Shown here: piece after piece, positions 26,225-35,248 of the stretch
Layout: each line of letters begins with the position of its first letter
How positions within the stretch are numbered: position 1 is the first letter of the stretch
NCBI RefSeq assembly: GCF_002831565.1
Contig: NZ_CP025096.1
Span: 3,077,027-3,141,026, forward strand
From: Spirosoma pollinicola
GTDB taxonomy: Bacteria; Bacteroidota; Bacteroidia; Cytophagales; Spirosomataceae
Direction of reading: 5' to 3'
DNA length: 64,000 nucleotides
Position numbers and translations under genes: made by a program
The notes under the pieces: model-generated
Database searches by the model: none
The model's input: only the letters and a program-made list of their open reading frames with translations
Told to the model about the DNA's origin: nothing

Positions 26225-27580
26225 TTATTCTTTTGCCGATGCCTTGAAAACGCCGACTTCAGCGAGTTGTACCGGTCCGTTGGCATTTGTAATAAACAGG
26301 CGAAGCTTGGAAGATGTTACGGCAGGGAAGCGAAGAAGTCGTTTATAGCCTACTGTTGTGAACGTCTGCAAGGACTTCCAGTTGCTGCCATCCCAGTATT
26401 CGACCCGGCCGCTGGCCACGCGCTGGCCGTTGGCAATATTCTCCTGGATCGAAATCCGGTCGAAGGATTTTTCCCCGCCAAGGTCAATCGCCAGCGGTTG
26501 ATTTGCGGATAAGGTTGTGAACGTAGTGAGCTTTTTATCTGTCAGCAACGGCTGTTTAGCGACCAGATTCTGCTTAAAGGTTTCGTCCAGAATAGTCCGA
26601 AACTCTTTCAAACTGGCGATGTCTGGCTCCGAAAACAGGCCATCCCGATTTGGCGGCACGTTGAGCAGCAACAGGCTATTCCGACCAACCGACTGATAGT
26701 ACAAATCCACCAGGTTCTTTCCTGACCGCACTTTTGCGTCTTCGGCAGGGTGGTAAAACCAGCCCGGACGAATGGATACGTCGGTTTCGGCGGGAACCCA
26801 TTGCTTGCCCGTAGCATCGCCCCGGTTCAGGTATTTGGCGTCAGCTTTTCCGGGAGCCAGGCCATCGGTGTTAATCGTAGACCAGCAGGTTTCGCCCGCG
26901 TTACCCGACTCATTACCAACCCAGCGCACATCGGGACCGGCATCGGAAAACATAACCGCATTGGGTTGTAACTGGCGCACCAGTGCCCAATACCCGGCGA
27001 AATCATACGTCATGTCTTTGGCGTTTTCGCCTTTGGCCCCATCGAACCAGACTTCCGAAATAGGCCCGTAGTTGGTTAACAACTCACGAAGCTGGCTTTT
27101 GTAATAGTCATTATAGGAAGCCGTTCCGTAGCGGGGCTCGTGTCGGTCCCAGGGCGAAAGATATACCCCGAATTTCAGTCCAAATTCGCGGCAGGCATCG
27201 GCAACTTCTTTCACCACATCGCCCTTTCCGTTTTTCCACGGGCTGCTTTTTACCGAATGGTCGGTCATTTTGGAAGGCCACAAACAAAAGCCATCGTGGT
27301 GTTTGGCCGTGATGATCGCCATCTTAAAGCCAGCTTCTTTCAATGCTTTGATCCACTGCCGGGCGTCGAGTTTGGTGGGATTGAAAATAGACGGACTTTC
27401 GGTGCCGTCGCCCCATTCCTTATCGGTATAGGTGTTGACGGTAAAGTGCAGAAAAGCAGTTGTTTCAAGCGGCTGCCAGGCAAGCTGGCGGGGCGTCGGT
27501 TTTGGTAACGATTGAGAATAGCTTAGAAATGAACTCAGAAAACCGGCAATGAGTAAGCCACTTAGGCAAATTTGCTTCAT
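26225..27580 (-). CDS. Secreted GH29 alpha-L-fucosidase
   Basis: The 451-residue protein has a signal peptide ending SYSQS. The GH29 barrel shows AKHHDGFCLWPSK (His94-His95) and the nucleophile Asp180 in EVWFDGAKG, and ends with LLLNVPPNRDG. Residues about 360-447 look like a small beta-sandwich (F5/8 type C-like) carbohydrate-binding region. It releases terminal L-fucose from glycans outside the cytoplasm, feeding the FucP-like permease encoded downstream in the same direction. Confidence 0.93.
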   Translation of the reverse strand: MKQICLSGLLIAGFLSSFLSYSQSLPKPTPRQLAWQPLETTAFLHFTVNTYTDKEWGDGTESPSIFNPTKLDARQWIKALKEAGFKMAIITAKHHDGFCLWPSKMTDHSVKSSPWKNGKGDVVKEVADACREFGLKFGVYLSPWDRHEPRYGTASYNDYYKSQLRELLTNYGPISEVWFDGAKGENAKDMTYDFAGYWALVRQLQPNAVMFSDAGPDVRWVGNESGNAGETCWSTINTDGLAPGKADAKYLNRGDATGKQWVPAETDVSIRPGWFYHPAEDAKVRSGKNLVDLYYQSVGRNSLLLLNVPPNRDGLFSEPDIASLKEFRTILDETFKQNLVAKQPLLTDKKLTTFTTLSANQPLAIDLGGEKSFDRISIQENIANGQRVASGRVEYWDGSNWKSLQTFTTVGYKRLLRFPAVTSSKLRLFITNANGPVQLAEVGVFKASAKE

Positions 27581-27677
27581 GTTATTGGGATTGAAATAGG
27601 TATTGGCATTACAAAGAAGGCACTAAATCCTATGCAGTCGATAAAGCCGATATCTTTTTTAACTACAGAATCAATCA

Positions 27678-28766
27678 TCACACAACCTGCTCCAGCATCT
27701 GAATATAGCCGTTTACACCCTCGCCTATCTCATGCAGGTAGATGAATTCATCGGCCGAATGGGAGCGTGCGGAATGACCCGGTCCACATTTGAGCGATGG
27801 GCAGTTTAGTACGGCCTGATCCGATGTAGTCGGCGAGCCATAGGTATGCCGCCCCAACGCAAGTCCCGCCAGTACAATAGGATGATCGGCCGGAATGGAC
27901 GACGGTTTGAGCCGGATTGAACGGGGCTTCACCTCCGACTGGATATTGGCCTGAATCGTTTCGATCACGTCTTCGAGGGTGTATTGTTCCGTTACGCGTA
28001 CATCAATGGTGAATGTGCAGATATCCGGCACCACGTTGTGCTGGGTTCCGGCGTTGATGATCGTGACCGATAATTTTATAGGCCCCAGCGTTGGCGAGAC
28101 TTTCGGGAATTGATAGGTAGTGAGCCAGTTTATATCTTTTATCGCTTTGTAAATGGCATTGTCGCCCTCATCGCGGGCGGCATGACCACTCACGCCCGTA
28201 GCGGTGCAATCGAGAACAAGCAACCCTTTTTCGGCAATGGCCAGCTGCATTTCGGTAGGTTCGCCCACAATGGCAAAGCTGAACGTTGGTAGTTCGGGCA
28301 ACAGGAGTTCAAGGCCATCGCGTCCCGAAATCTCTTCTTCGGCGGTGGCCGCCATAACGATATTATAGGCCATATAGGGCCGGTCGTAGAAATAGACGAA
28401 GGTAGCCAGCAACGACACCAGGCAACCACCGGCATCATTACTGCCCAAGCCAAAAAGTTTTCCGTCGCTCTCTAACGGAAAAAATGGGTCCAGCGTCCAC
28501 GACTTATTTGGCTTGACGGTGTCGTGGTGCGAGTTTAGTAATAGTGTTGGCTTGGCAGGATCGAAATGGCGATTTTTCACCCAAATGTTGTTTTTCAGTC
28601 GCTGACAGGGAATCTGTTTTTCCTGAAAAAACGCTTCTATTTCAATAGCCGTTTGATTCTCCTCCCGACTGTAGGACTGAATGGCAATCAGGCGTTTGAG
28701 TAAGGCGAGAGCCTCATCGGCAAGAATCAGTTGCCGCGTGGGCAGGGATGCGGTGGGTTGAGACAT
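27678..28766 (-). CDS. M20-family deacylase, ArgE-like
   Basis: The 362-residue metallopeptidase-fold enzyme has LLLNSHHDTVKP (first zinc His), SNDAGGC (bridging Asp), TAEEEISG (catalytic Glu and ligand) and a C-terminal HSADEFIYLHE. It best fits the Bacteroidota N-acyl-ornithine/N-acetylcitrulline deacylases of arginine synthesis, but other M20 deacylases cannot be excluded. It seems to stand alone, with terminators or gaps on both sides. Confidence 0.85.
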   Translation of the reverse strand: MSQPTASLPTRQLILADEALALLKRLIAIQSYSREENQTAIEIEAFFQEKQIPCQRLKNNIWVKNRHFDPAKPTLLLNSHHDTVKPNKSWTLDPFFPLESDGKLFGLGSNDAGGCLVSLLATFVYFYDRPYMAYNIVMAATAEEEISGRDGLELLLPELPTFSFAIVGEPTEMQLAIAEKGLLVLDCTATGVSGHAARDEGDNAIYKAIKDINWLTTYQFPKVSPTLGPIKLSVTIINAGTQHNVVPDICTFTIDVRVTEQYTLEDVIETIQANIQSEVKPRSIRLKPSSIPADHPIVLAGLALGRHTYGSPTTSDQAVLNCPSLKCGPGHSARSHSADEFIYLHEIGEGVNGYIQMLEQVV

Positions 28767-28773
28767 AAAAAAA

Positions 28774-28803
28774 GCGTTGGCCGCTCAAAGATACGGCCAA
28801 CGC
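28774..28803 (-). terminator. Intrinsic terminator of the trypsin-like protease gene
   Basis: GCGTTGGCCG pairs with CGGCCAACGC across a 10-base loop, and read on the minus strand a run of seven T follows. It lies 28 bases past the protease stop codon. Confidence 0.85.
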
Positions 28804-28830
28804 GATAAAATCATTCAGCATCCTAATCAG

Positions 28831-29715
28831 CTACTCTTCATAGAATTTCACATTCTTCTCCCGCAGAAACGCTTTGATAACATCGACGTGTACACATTGG
28901 CCAACGTTCAGGAACGGGTAGTTCGACACCCGGCTTCTGCGTCCGTTTACCAATACTTCCTGATCTTCAATATCGAAGCCCAGATGCAAATGGCGCGTAG
29001 CCGACTGCATACCAAAAACAAGCCCCTTGGCATCAAAAAGCGGCCCGCCACTTTGTCCCCGCAAACCGGGTGTACTCAATTCGATTCCCGTAGCAACGTT
29101 GTTGTCGCCTACCAAACGAGTGACAATGCCATCAATTGGAAAACTGGGAGAGACGATTCGCCCGGTGGTTGTCCACTCGATATCATCGTTACCGGCGTTA
29201 TAGCGGAAGTTGGTAAACTCTGGAAATGGATATCCCAGGCGGCATAAACTCCGACCGGGTTTTACCCGGCTGGTATCCCCCAAAAATACAGCGTGCGAGC
29301 GATACAACAAGCGATTATAGCCTTCGAAACGCAGCAACGCGAGATCCTGCGTGGGATGATTATCGATATTTAGCTTTTGAAACTGGTCAACGCAGCCAAC
29401 AAAATTGTTCCGTACGCGGATAATTGTGTCGGCTGTAAGTTTAAACTTGGCCTCTAACTGGCTAATGAGATGAGCCGCATTCTTTTCCCGCAATGCCTCC
29501 CGCCGGGCTCCCTGAAACTCCCGATAATGATGGTAAATGGAATCGCTCTGCCCGATAAGTTCGGCGACATGCTTACACGTGATAGCACAACCCTCTTCAT
29601 TAACGAAAAAAAGTGTGGCCGTACCGGGTACAATTTCATTGTGGCCATAAAGCCGAACAATGGAGTGCATGGGTTGGGTAAACTGATTAACGCGTTCAAT
29701 GGCGTCAACAAACAT
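28831..29715 (-). CDS. Cytoplasmic trypsin-like serine protease
   Basis: The 294-residue S1-type (chymotrypsin-fold) peptidase has a plausible complete triad: His49 in CKHVAEL, Asp124 in TQDLALL, and Ser222 in GLRGQSGGPLF. No signal peptide or TM segment is seen, which is unusual for this fold; it starts directly with MFVDAIERVNQF. An inserted helical segment (about 58-100) separates the first strands. The target is unknown, and stress or defence roles are possible for such stand-alone cytosolic proteases. Confidence 0.85.
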   Translation of the reverse strand: MFVDAIERVNQFTQPMHSIVRLYGHNEIVPGTATLFFVNEEGCAITCKHVAELIGQSDSIYHHYREFQGARREALREKNAAHLISQLEAKFKLTADTIIRVRNNFVGCVDQFQKLNIDNHPTQDLALLRFEGYNRLLYRSHAVFLGDTSRVKPGRSLCRLGYPFPEFTNFRYNAGNDDIEWTTTGRIVSPSFPIDGIVTRLVGDNNVATGIELSTPGLRGQSGGPLFDAKGLVFGMQSATRHLHLGFDIEDQEVLVNGRRSRVSNYPFLNVGQCVHVDVIKAFLREKNVKFYEE

Positions 29716-29766
29716 AAAAAGTTACAGGTAAGTGAGCCTGCAAGTTAACAAATTGTAACTGGTTAT

Positions 29767-29834
29767 GTTGGTCAGTGGCTGACGCATGCATATTGCTTTC
29801 GCCGGTCTGCCGGTGAGGTCATCTACTGACCAAC
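29767..29834. terminator. 10-bp inverted repeat downstream of the DUF937 gene
   Basis: GTTGGTCAGT pairs with ACTGACCAAC across a long loop, between the DUF937 stop and the protease start. No strong T-run is present. Confidence 0.35.
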
Positions 29835-29850
29835 TAACTAATTTACCGAT

Positions 29851-30744
29851 TTACTTCTTCACCCCCAGCGGGCCGGAAGCGGTCGAATCGCTCGTTTGCC
29901 CGTTGGCATCCTGAATACTTTTTTTCGTGGCAGCCGATGTGTCTTCAACTTCATTAGACTCAACCCGGGAGGTAGAATCTGTACTAACGCCATCGGTACT
30001 ATTCTCGTTTTGGCTACACTTTTGAATCAATAGTGCCAGAACCAATACGGCAATAGCTATCAAAGCCCACCGAAGCCAACGAACATTTTCTTTACGTCGG
30101 TCGCCTTCTGTACTCTTTGGAATATTGGGATTAACGGGTGTTCCGCTCAGATTATCGGCGCCCTGTACTTCTGTTTGGGGGCCTGCGGGCGTAACCAGTT
30201 CATCGAAACCGAGCAGACTGCCAATACCATCCAGACCCGTTGGAAGGGCCTTCCGGAATTCAGTTGCCTGCCCGAGCAACAGACTTTTCAGGCTGTCAGC
30301 CGTTAAGCCTTTCTCCTGCTCTTGCCGACCTAAAACGCCCATCAATACCGATCCTGCGAGTCCTAGAATTGTTTTCGCCGACTGCGGTTTTGTGCCACTA
30401 TAAACGCTGATAAGTTCGGTTGTGCGGGTGAGTTTATCACCAAAGATATGGTCGAGAAAACCTTCATCGGCCGTCGTAGCCTCGGTGATCGTCTGCATCG
30501 TGTCGACAGCCTGGCTCACGTCGTAGGGCGTATTACCATAATCGCCTTTGTCCAGGTAACTGATAATCGCCGATGGGCCACCGGAGGCCTGAACGCGCCG
30601 GGTCAATCCACCAAGTAATGTTGGTATCGACCCGTTTATAGCTTTCAGTGTATTTGCAGACGATTCATTGAGCGCACTACTAAGCTGGTCGACTACAGTT
30701 GGCGTAAACTGTTCTTTAAGAAGAGATAATAAATGAACGGCCAT
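29851..30744 (-). CDS. DUF937 protein with a transmembrane anchor
   Basis: The 297-residue protein has an N-terminal DUF937 (YidB-like) helical region (LLSLLKEQFTPTVVDQLSSA, then SIPTLLGGL and ILGLAGSVLMGVLG), a linker, and one TM helix at about 229-244 (WALIAIAVLVLALLIQK). A Ser/Thr/Asp-rich tail follows. The function of DUF937 is not established. It is transcribed in the same direction as a Kbp/LysM gene but is separated from it by a 43-bp perfect inverted repeat. Confidence 0.83.
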   Translation of the reverse strand: MAVHLLSLLKEQFTPTVVDQLSSALNESSANTLKAINGSIPTLLGGLTRRVQASGGPSAIISYLDKGDYGNTPYDVSQAVDTMQTITEATTADEGFLDHIFGDKLTRTTELISVYSGTKPQSAKTILGLAGSVLMGVLGRQEQEKGLTADSLKSLLLGQATEFRKALPTGLDGIGSLLGFDELVTPAGPQTEVQGADNLSGTPVNPNIPKSTEGDRRKENVRWLRWALIAIAVLVLALLIQKCSQNENSTDGVSTDSTSRVESNEVEDTSAATKKSIQDANGQTSDSTASGPLGVKK

Positions 30745-30802
30745 GATTTTTTCGTTGAGTTAAGATCAATAAAACCGCTCATGAGCCCGAATGTTCTTTT
30801 TA

Positions 30803-30902
30803 AGTTCGTGTAGTAAGTGAAATGAGTCAGTAAGTGGCTAACGCGTGAGTCATTACTTTCGCGTTAGCCACTTACTGACTCATTTCACTTACTACACGAA
30901 CT
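30803..30902. terminator. 43-bp perfect inverted repeat
   Basis: Positions 30803-30845 are the exact reverse complement of 30860-30902, with a 14-base loop. It starts a few bases past the Kbp-like stop codon (30909) and may end that transcript. Part of the arm (GCCACTTACTGACT) recurs near 40072, so this is also a repeat family. Confidence 0.65.
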
Positions 30903-30908
30903 AACTAA

Positions 30909-31370
30909 CTACAATTGCGGAATCCGCAGCACTTGATCAGGATAGATCAAATCGGGATCTTTCAGCATGGGTTTGTTTGCTTCGAAAATGATGCCGTATT
31001 TCATCGGATCACCGTATACTTCTTTGGAAATTTTCGATAGTGAATCACCTGATTTCACGGTGTAGTATTTGCCTTCAGGAGCAGGCTCATCAACAACCAG
31101 TTGATTATCAACTGCCGATACACCTTCTACGTTACCAACTGCCAGCGCAATTTTCTCCGAATCCTCCTGCGACTTCACAGAGCCCGTAATGGTAACGGTA
31201 TCGCCTTTTGTTTTGACGGTTAGGCTATTATAAGCCAACCCCAGTTGTTTGACGTGGTCGAGTAATGCCTGAGCACGAACTGGTTCAACAGCGTCGGCTT
31301 GTGCAGGTGCGACCTCATCTTTATGAAAGATTTTCTCGCCTACGCCTTTAAAAAATGATAAAAGACCCAT
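30909..31370 (-). CDS. BON-LysM protein, Kbp (YgaU)-like
   Basis: The 153-residue protein matches the length and layout of E. coli Kbp/YgaU: an N-terminal amphipathic region, a BON domain (about 35-92, VKTKGDTVTITGSVKS) and a C-terminal LysM domain (about 101-152, YYTVKSGDSLSKISKEVYGD). There is no signal peptide, as in Kbp, which is a cytoplasmic potassium-binding protein. A similar role in potassium or osmotic responses is inferred from the family. Confidence 0.88.
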   Translation of the reverse strand: MGLLSFFKGVGEKIFHKDEVAPAQADAVEPVRAQALLDHVKQLGLAYNSLTVKTKGDTVTITGSVKSQEDSEKIALAVGNVEGVSAVDNQLVVDEPAPEGKYYTVKSGDSLSKISKEVYGDPMKYGIIFEANKPMLKDPDLIYPDQVLRIPQL

Positions 31371-31533
31371 TGGTTTAGTATTGTTTTTAGTGGAAAATGT
31401 GACTAATCGTTGGCAATTACGCTAACTCGTTCGTCACAAACAACAGTCTCCCGCCAAGCTTTGTTTAAATTAAATATACTTAATCTCAAGGGCTTTTAGA
31501 CCAAACTACATATAAGTATAGACATAAAGGTCT

Positions 31534-31541
31534 TATTTTTG
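31534..31541 (+). promoter_or_regulatory. Possible -7 box (TATTTTTG) of the SGNH lipoprotein gene
   Basis: TATTTTTG matches TAnnTTTG about 53 bases before the ATG at 31594. No clear -33 box is present at the expected distance. Confidence 0.3.
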
Positions 31542-31593
31542 CGTTCTTTATTACAAGTTTATCTATATTTTCTACAATCAACAACTAATCCGA

Positions 31594-32940
31594 ATGCAAG
31601 TAAGGAACAGGTTTCGGTGGGGGTTGATACTAACAACAATTGTTGGTATTAATGCCTGCACAAATAATGACATTGACCCAAACGCGGGTAGTGGTGTAAC
31701 GCCTACAAAAGGAAGTGCCGATTTTACAAAATACGTAGCTGTAGGTAACTCGCTAACAGCTGGTTATGCCGATGGCGGCCTCTATCGGAATAGTCAATTA
31801 AACTCCTATCCGAGCATATTGGCAGGCCAGTTTGCAACGGTGGGGGGAGGCAGTTTTGTACAGCCTTTGTTCACGGAAGCACAGGCAAATGGGGCAGGCT
31901 ATTTAAAGCTGATTAAGGTTCCTGACCCAGCCAATCCATTTTCCCTTATCACATCTATTAGCCCGGTAGCACCGGGCGCTGCACGAGGGGGCACTACAAC
32001 AAGTGGCTCACCATTATTGACAAAATTTACGGATGCTAACCAAAATCTGGGTGTACCGGGGATTCGGGTATCTGACATTTTAACGCCTGGCTACGGCTCT
32101 GTCCAGGGTAATCAATATTTCGAACGGTTATTAACAAATCCGCTTACGACTTACTTCCAGTACATGAGCGACAACCTGAACGGGGCTACATTTTTCTCCT
32201 GCTGGTTAGGCAATAACGATGCACTGGGCTATGCCACAACAGGGGGTGCTACACCGTTGACACCCATTGCCTTGTTCACGACAAACTTCACTGCCGCTAT
32301 GAATAAGCTGACAGAAGGCGGTCGGAAGGGGGTTGTTGTCGGCATCCCTAATATCATAACCGCTCCTTATTATACGACCGTAACCGTTCCGCTCATACTG
32401 GCTTATATTAATGGCGTATTGAAACCAACACCAGCTATTACGAGCCTGTATATTCAAACATCCACTGGTGTGCGTGCTACCCAGACAGGTGATTTGTTGA
32501 TGCTATCAAACGCAACCGATTACGGCAACATTGGTATGTCAACCGTAGGTACGAAAGCGGGACCCTACGGTTTGACGCCAGCCAACCCGCTTCCTAACAA
32601 TATCGTATTGGATGCTAGTGAAGTAGCCTTGCTTAATACCAGCATCAGTGCTTATAATGGGGTTATGAAAGCGCAGGCAGATGCCAAAGGAATCGCTTAT
32701 GTTGATCCGAATGCCGTTTTGAGTCAGGTGGCAGCATCAGGTGGGCTTATCCAAAATGGTGTTACCTATACATCCAGCTTTATTCAGGGTGGCGTATTTA
32801 GCCTTGATGGTATTCACCTCACACCAGCCGGTTATGCGCTGATGGCCAATGAAATTATTAAAGGTATCAACGCAAAATACACATCTACGATCCCAACGGT
32901 TAACGCTGCCAACTATCGTCGTGTACTTCTGCAACAATAA
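31594..32940 (+). CDS. SGNH/GDSL-family hydrolase lipoprotein
   Basis: The 448-residue protein has a lipobox with Cys22 (GINAC), so it is probably anchored in the outer membrane. The SGNH blocks are visible: block I GNSLTAG with Ser53, a GNND block III, and block V DGIHLTPAGYALMA with Asp and His. Substrates of such enzymes include acylated glycans and lipids. The next gene starts 10 bases after the stop and encodes a beta-barrel protein, so the two form an operon and may act together at the outer membrane. Confidence 0.88.
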   Translation: MQVRNRFRWGLILTTIVGINACTNNDIDPNAGSGVTPTKGSADFTKYVAVGNSLTAGYADGGLYRNSQLNSYPSILAGQFATVGGGSFVQPLFTEAQANGAGYLKLIKVPDPANPFSLITSISPVAPGAARGGTTTSGSPLLTKFTDANQNLGVPGIRVSDILTPGYGSVQGNQYFERLLTNPLTTYFQYMSDNLNGATFFSCWLGNNDALGYATTGGATPLTPIALFTTNFTAAMNKLTEGGRKGVVVGIPNIITAPYYTTVTVPLILAYINGVLKPTPAITSLYIQTSTGVRATQTGDLLMLSNATDYGNIGMSTVGTKAGPYGLTPANPLPNNIVLDASEVALLNTSISAYNGVMKAQADAKGIAYVDPNAVLSQVAASGGLIQNGVTYTSSFIQGGVFSLDGIHLTPAGYALMANEIIKGINAKYTSTIPTVNAANYRRVLLQQ

Positions 32941-32950
32941 TCACTTATTC

Positions 32951-33742
32951 ATGAAATTAAGTCAACTATCAATAGCTGCCCTGCTCCTGCTAAGCGCATC
33001 GGCGGCAATGGCCCAAACTCGTCCGTTCGAGTTTGGCATTAAAGGCGGTGGCACATTTACACATGGCTTCACCAATGTTCCCGCCCAAACGGTGGGTAGC
33101 GTACAAGTGCCCGCTTTAGAAAATAAAAATAACGGCATAGGCTACGGCTATTCGGGTGGATTGTGGGCCCGAAAAAACTTCAACAGCTTCTTCATTCAGG
33201 CCGAAGTTACCTACAACCGCTTCGTTTTGAAGCAGAAAACCGCAGTTACACTGGACGTCAACGCAAATTCAACGCTGGCCAATGCATTGCCCATTACTGT
33301 ACAGCCCGGTCTGATCAACGCCAGTCTGAACGCTACATCAGAATCTGTTTTGGAAGCCGTTGATGTACCCATTTTATTCGGCAAACGCTGGATGGGCGGC
33401 AAGCTACGCGGCTACGCCGGACCGAATTTCATTTTTGTCCAGAAGGCAACACTCAGCCGGACTACAAGTGGAGTTATCAACGCAAATTCAGCCGTAAATT
33501 TCCCACAAACGGATATTCCTGCTTCAAGCGCGACGACAAATCTGCTTAATAAATATGAGGCTCAGAATCTGGAGGTAAAAGACTTTACCTATGCGGTAGA
33601 ACTTGGTGTAGGCTACTCGCCTGTGCCGTTTCTGGATGTAGATGTCCGGTATGCAGTGCCCGTAGGTGGTGTGTACAAGGACTCAAACATTACCGGTTTC
33701 CTGGGTATCGCAACTGTTTCGTTAGGGTTCAAAGTGTTCTAG
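32951..33742 (+). CDS. Outer-membrane beta-barrel protein (PorT-like)
   Basis: The ATG at 32951 gives 263 residues with a clean signal peptide (LSASAAMAQ); the longer frame from 32849 runs back into the preceding gene. Alternating strands such as FGIKGGGTFTHGF, FFIQAEVTYNRF, KLRGYAGPNFIF and a final aromatic (SLGFKVF) indicate a small outer-membrane barrel of the PorT type. The partner lipoprotein hydrolase lies immediately upstream. Confidence 0.88.
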   Translation: MKLSQLSIAALLLLSASAAMAQTRPFEFGIKGGGTFTHGFTNVPAQTVGSVQVPALENKNNGIGYGYSGGLWARKNFNSFFIQAEVTYNRFVLKQKTAVTLDVNANSTLANALPITVQPGLINASLNATSESVLEAVDVPILFGKRWMGGKLRGYAGPNFIFVQKATLSRTTSGVINANSAVNFPQTDIPASSATTNLLNKYEAQNLEVKDFTYAVELGVGYSPVPFLDVDVRYAVPVGGVYKDSNITGFLGIATVSLGFKVF

Positions 33743-33761
33743 AAGAGCAATTTAACTAGAC

Positions 33762-33807
33762 AAAAAAGGCAGTAAAGAGAATCGAGATTCTCTTTACTGC
33801 CTTTTTT
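33762..33807. terminator. Bidirectional intrinsic terminator
   Basis: A stem of about 20 bp, AAAAAAGGCAGTAAAGAGAA with its complement, is flanked by A-run and T-run. It lies between convergent genes ending at 33742 and 33844 and would work on both strands. Confidence 0.9.
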
Positions 33808-33843
33808 AATGCGGGTTTTCAACCGCATTTGTGTGCTTTAAGT

Positions 33844-34461
33844 TTATTCAGCCACGAGGGCAAAATTTGTGCCTGACGCCTGCAATTTATACCGTATCAT
33901 TTGATAACCGCCCGAGGGTTCAGCATTCGCATCGCCTGACGCGTATACCGGAAATTTTCGGCACAGAATATTCCGCTCTGCCCATACAATATCGTGGCCC
34001 ATATATCCTTTTACTAATGGGCTTCGCCAGTTCACCGGCGTAATATCGGCCTTACGCTCCGGTAGAAATTGCCAGGCATATACACGACCAAACGAGCCGC
34101 TCCCATCGCTGGCGCTATAGACATACAGTTCAGGAAAACGGTTGTTATCCAGATCAGCCACTTCGGCACCCACGACTGCCCCATCGACCTTAATATGAAA
34201 GTTAGTCAGCAGTAATTCGCCCCGATAGGCTTTGATCTTCACCTCACGCACACGCCCACTATCGGCCGCCGTAACGGTAAACGTATAAATGTTATATCGT
34301 AACGATTTGGTAAACTGTGTATTAGTAGAAAAAAATCTACTAATACTTATTGCTGGTTTCTGATAAACTGATACCGTTGGCCAGATGTGCTGCCGACTGC
34401 CTTGAGCTACCTGAACAAGCCATGTCAAGCTTAGCAAAAGACACCACACCTTTCTTTTCAT
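33844..34461 (-). CDS. Secreted protein of uncertain family (PliI-like features)
   Basis: The 205-residue protein has a signal peptide ending near VAQGS. The central stretch VVGAEVADLDNNRFPELYVY followed by ASDGSGSFGRVYAWQF resembles the Asp-rich turn and SGSGS-like loop of PliI-type lysozyme inhibitors or FG-GAP repeats. The match is by eye and weak. It stands alone between a bidirectional terminator and the HxlR gene and is probably periplasmic. Confidence 0.65.
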   Translation of the reverse strand: MKRKVWCLLLSLTWLVQVAQGSRQHIWPTVSVYQKPAISISRFFSTNTQFTKSLRYNIYTFTVTAADSGRVREVKIKAYRGELLLTNFHIKVDGAVVGAEVADLDNNRFPELYVYSASDGSGSFGRVYAWQFLPERKADITPVNWRSPLVKGYMGHDIVWAERNILCRKFPVYASGDANAEPSGGYQMIRYKLQASGTNFALVAE

Positions 34462-34522
34462 CGACTCCGTATTCCTGGTTTGCCAACCAATAACGACACG
34501 AAATCAAAAAAAGTTGATTTGA

Positions 34523-34876
34523 TTATGGCTCCAGAAATAATTCACCGATCGAGGTCAATTCCAGTAGTGTAGGAAATATCTCGATACCTTTGGCGGTCAG
34601 ACTGTATTCTACACGAGGAGGCACTTCGTTATAAGCCTTTTTCTCAAGCACACCCAGACTAACAAGAACCTTAAGTTCCTGTATTAACACCTTTTCACTT
34701 ACTTCGGGAATCATCCTGCGCAATTCGCCGTAGCGCCGGGCCTGAGTACCTATCTGATAAATAATGTACAGTCGCCATTTTCCACATATAATGTCTAATG
34801 TTTTCTGGAGAGCTAAATGCTTGGGGTCAATAGATTTTCGAGTACTAATCTGGTCGTTCATGAGGAAATCAGTCAC
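34523..34876 (-). CDS. HxlR-family HTH regulator
   Basis: This protein has 117 residues from 34876; an in-frame ATG at 34861 gives 112. The winged-helix motif of the family is clear (LDIICGKWRLYIIYQIG, RRYGELRRMIPEVSEKVLIQ, ELKVLVSLGVLEKK, VEYSLTAKG). HxlR proteins are dimeric regulators that often respond to electrophiles. The N-terminal cysteine seen in redox-sensing members would be the single Cys in IICGKW. A palindromic stretch upstream (34878-34898) may be its own operator. Confidence 0.9.
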   Translation of the reverse strand: MTDFLMNDQISTRKSIDPKHLALQKTLDIICGKWRLYIIYQIGTQARRYGELRRMIPEVSEKVLIQELKVLVSLGVLEKKAYNEVPPRVEYSLTAKGIEIFPTLLELTSIGELFLEP

Positions 34877-34877
34877 T

Positions 34878-34898
34878 AACCTTTAGGTTGGTAACCTA
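34878..34898. promoter_or_regulatory. Candidate HxlR operator
   Basis: AACCTTTAGGTT is followed in overlap by GGTTGGTAACC, giving two interlocked palindromic half-sites directly before the HxlR start. The site lies between the gene and a possible -7 box at 34929-34936. Confidence 0.45.
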
Positions 34899-35248
34899 CT
34901 GATTAAAAGATACTTATACCGGTTTAGGCAAATATATAAAATTGCAATAAATCCATAACCTGATCATTTATTCCTCTGATTATATAACCAAATAAATATT
35001 TGTTAAATAGCTATTAATCAACAAACAAATATTTATTTATATAAAAAAAGTATGGCATTTTTTTTTGCACTACCTGTCAATGGCTGCCGGTAAACTATTT
35101 TTCTAAATAGAATAAATAGTTAGCTATTCTTTTTATAAACGAAAACGCCTGTTGTAGATATACCAGCCCCTATGTTCATAGAATAGTTAGGTAATGGTCA
35201 GGGTGCATTGTTAACTATTAATACAAAAAACAACTGTTCCGCTTATAG

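Noticed and set aside
32849-32950. Upstream start for the beta-barrel protein
   Set aside because: It would place 34 residues inside the preceding gene and hide the clean signal peptide that starts at 32951.
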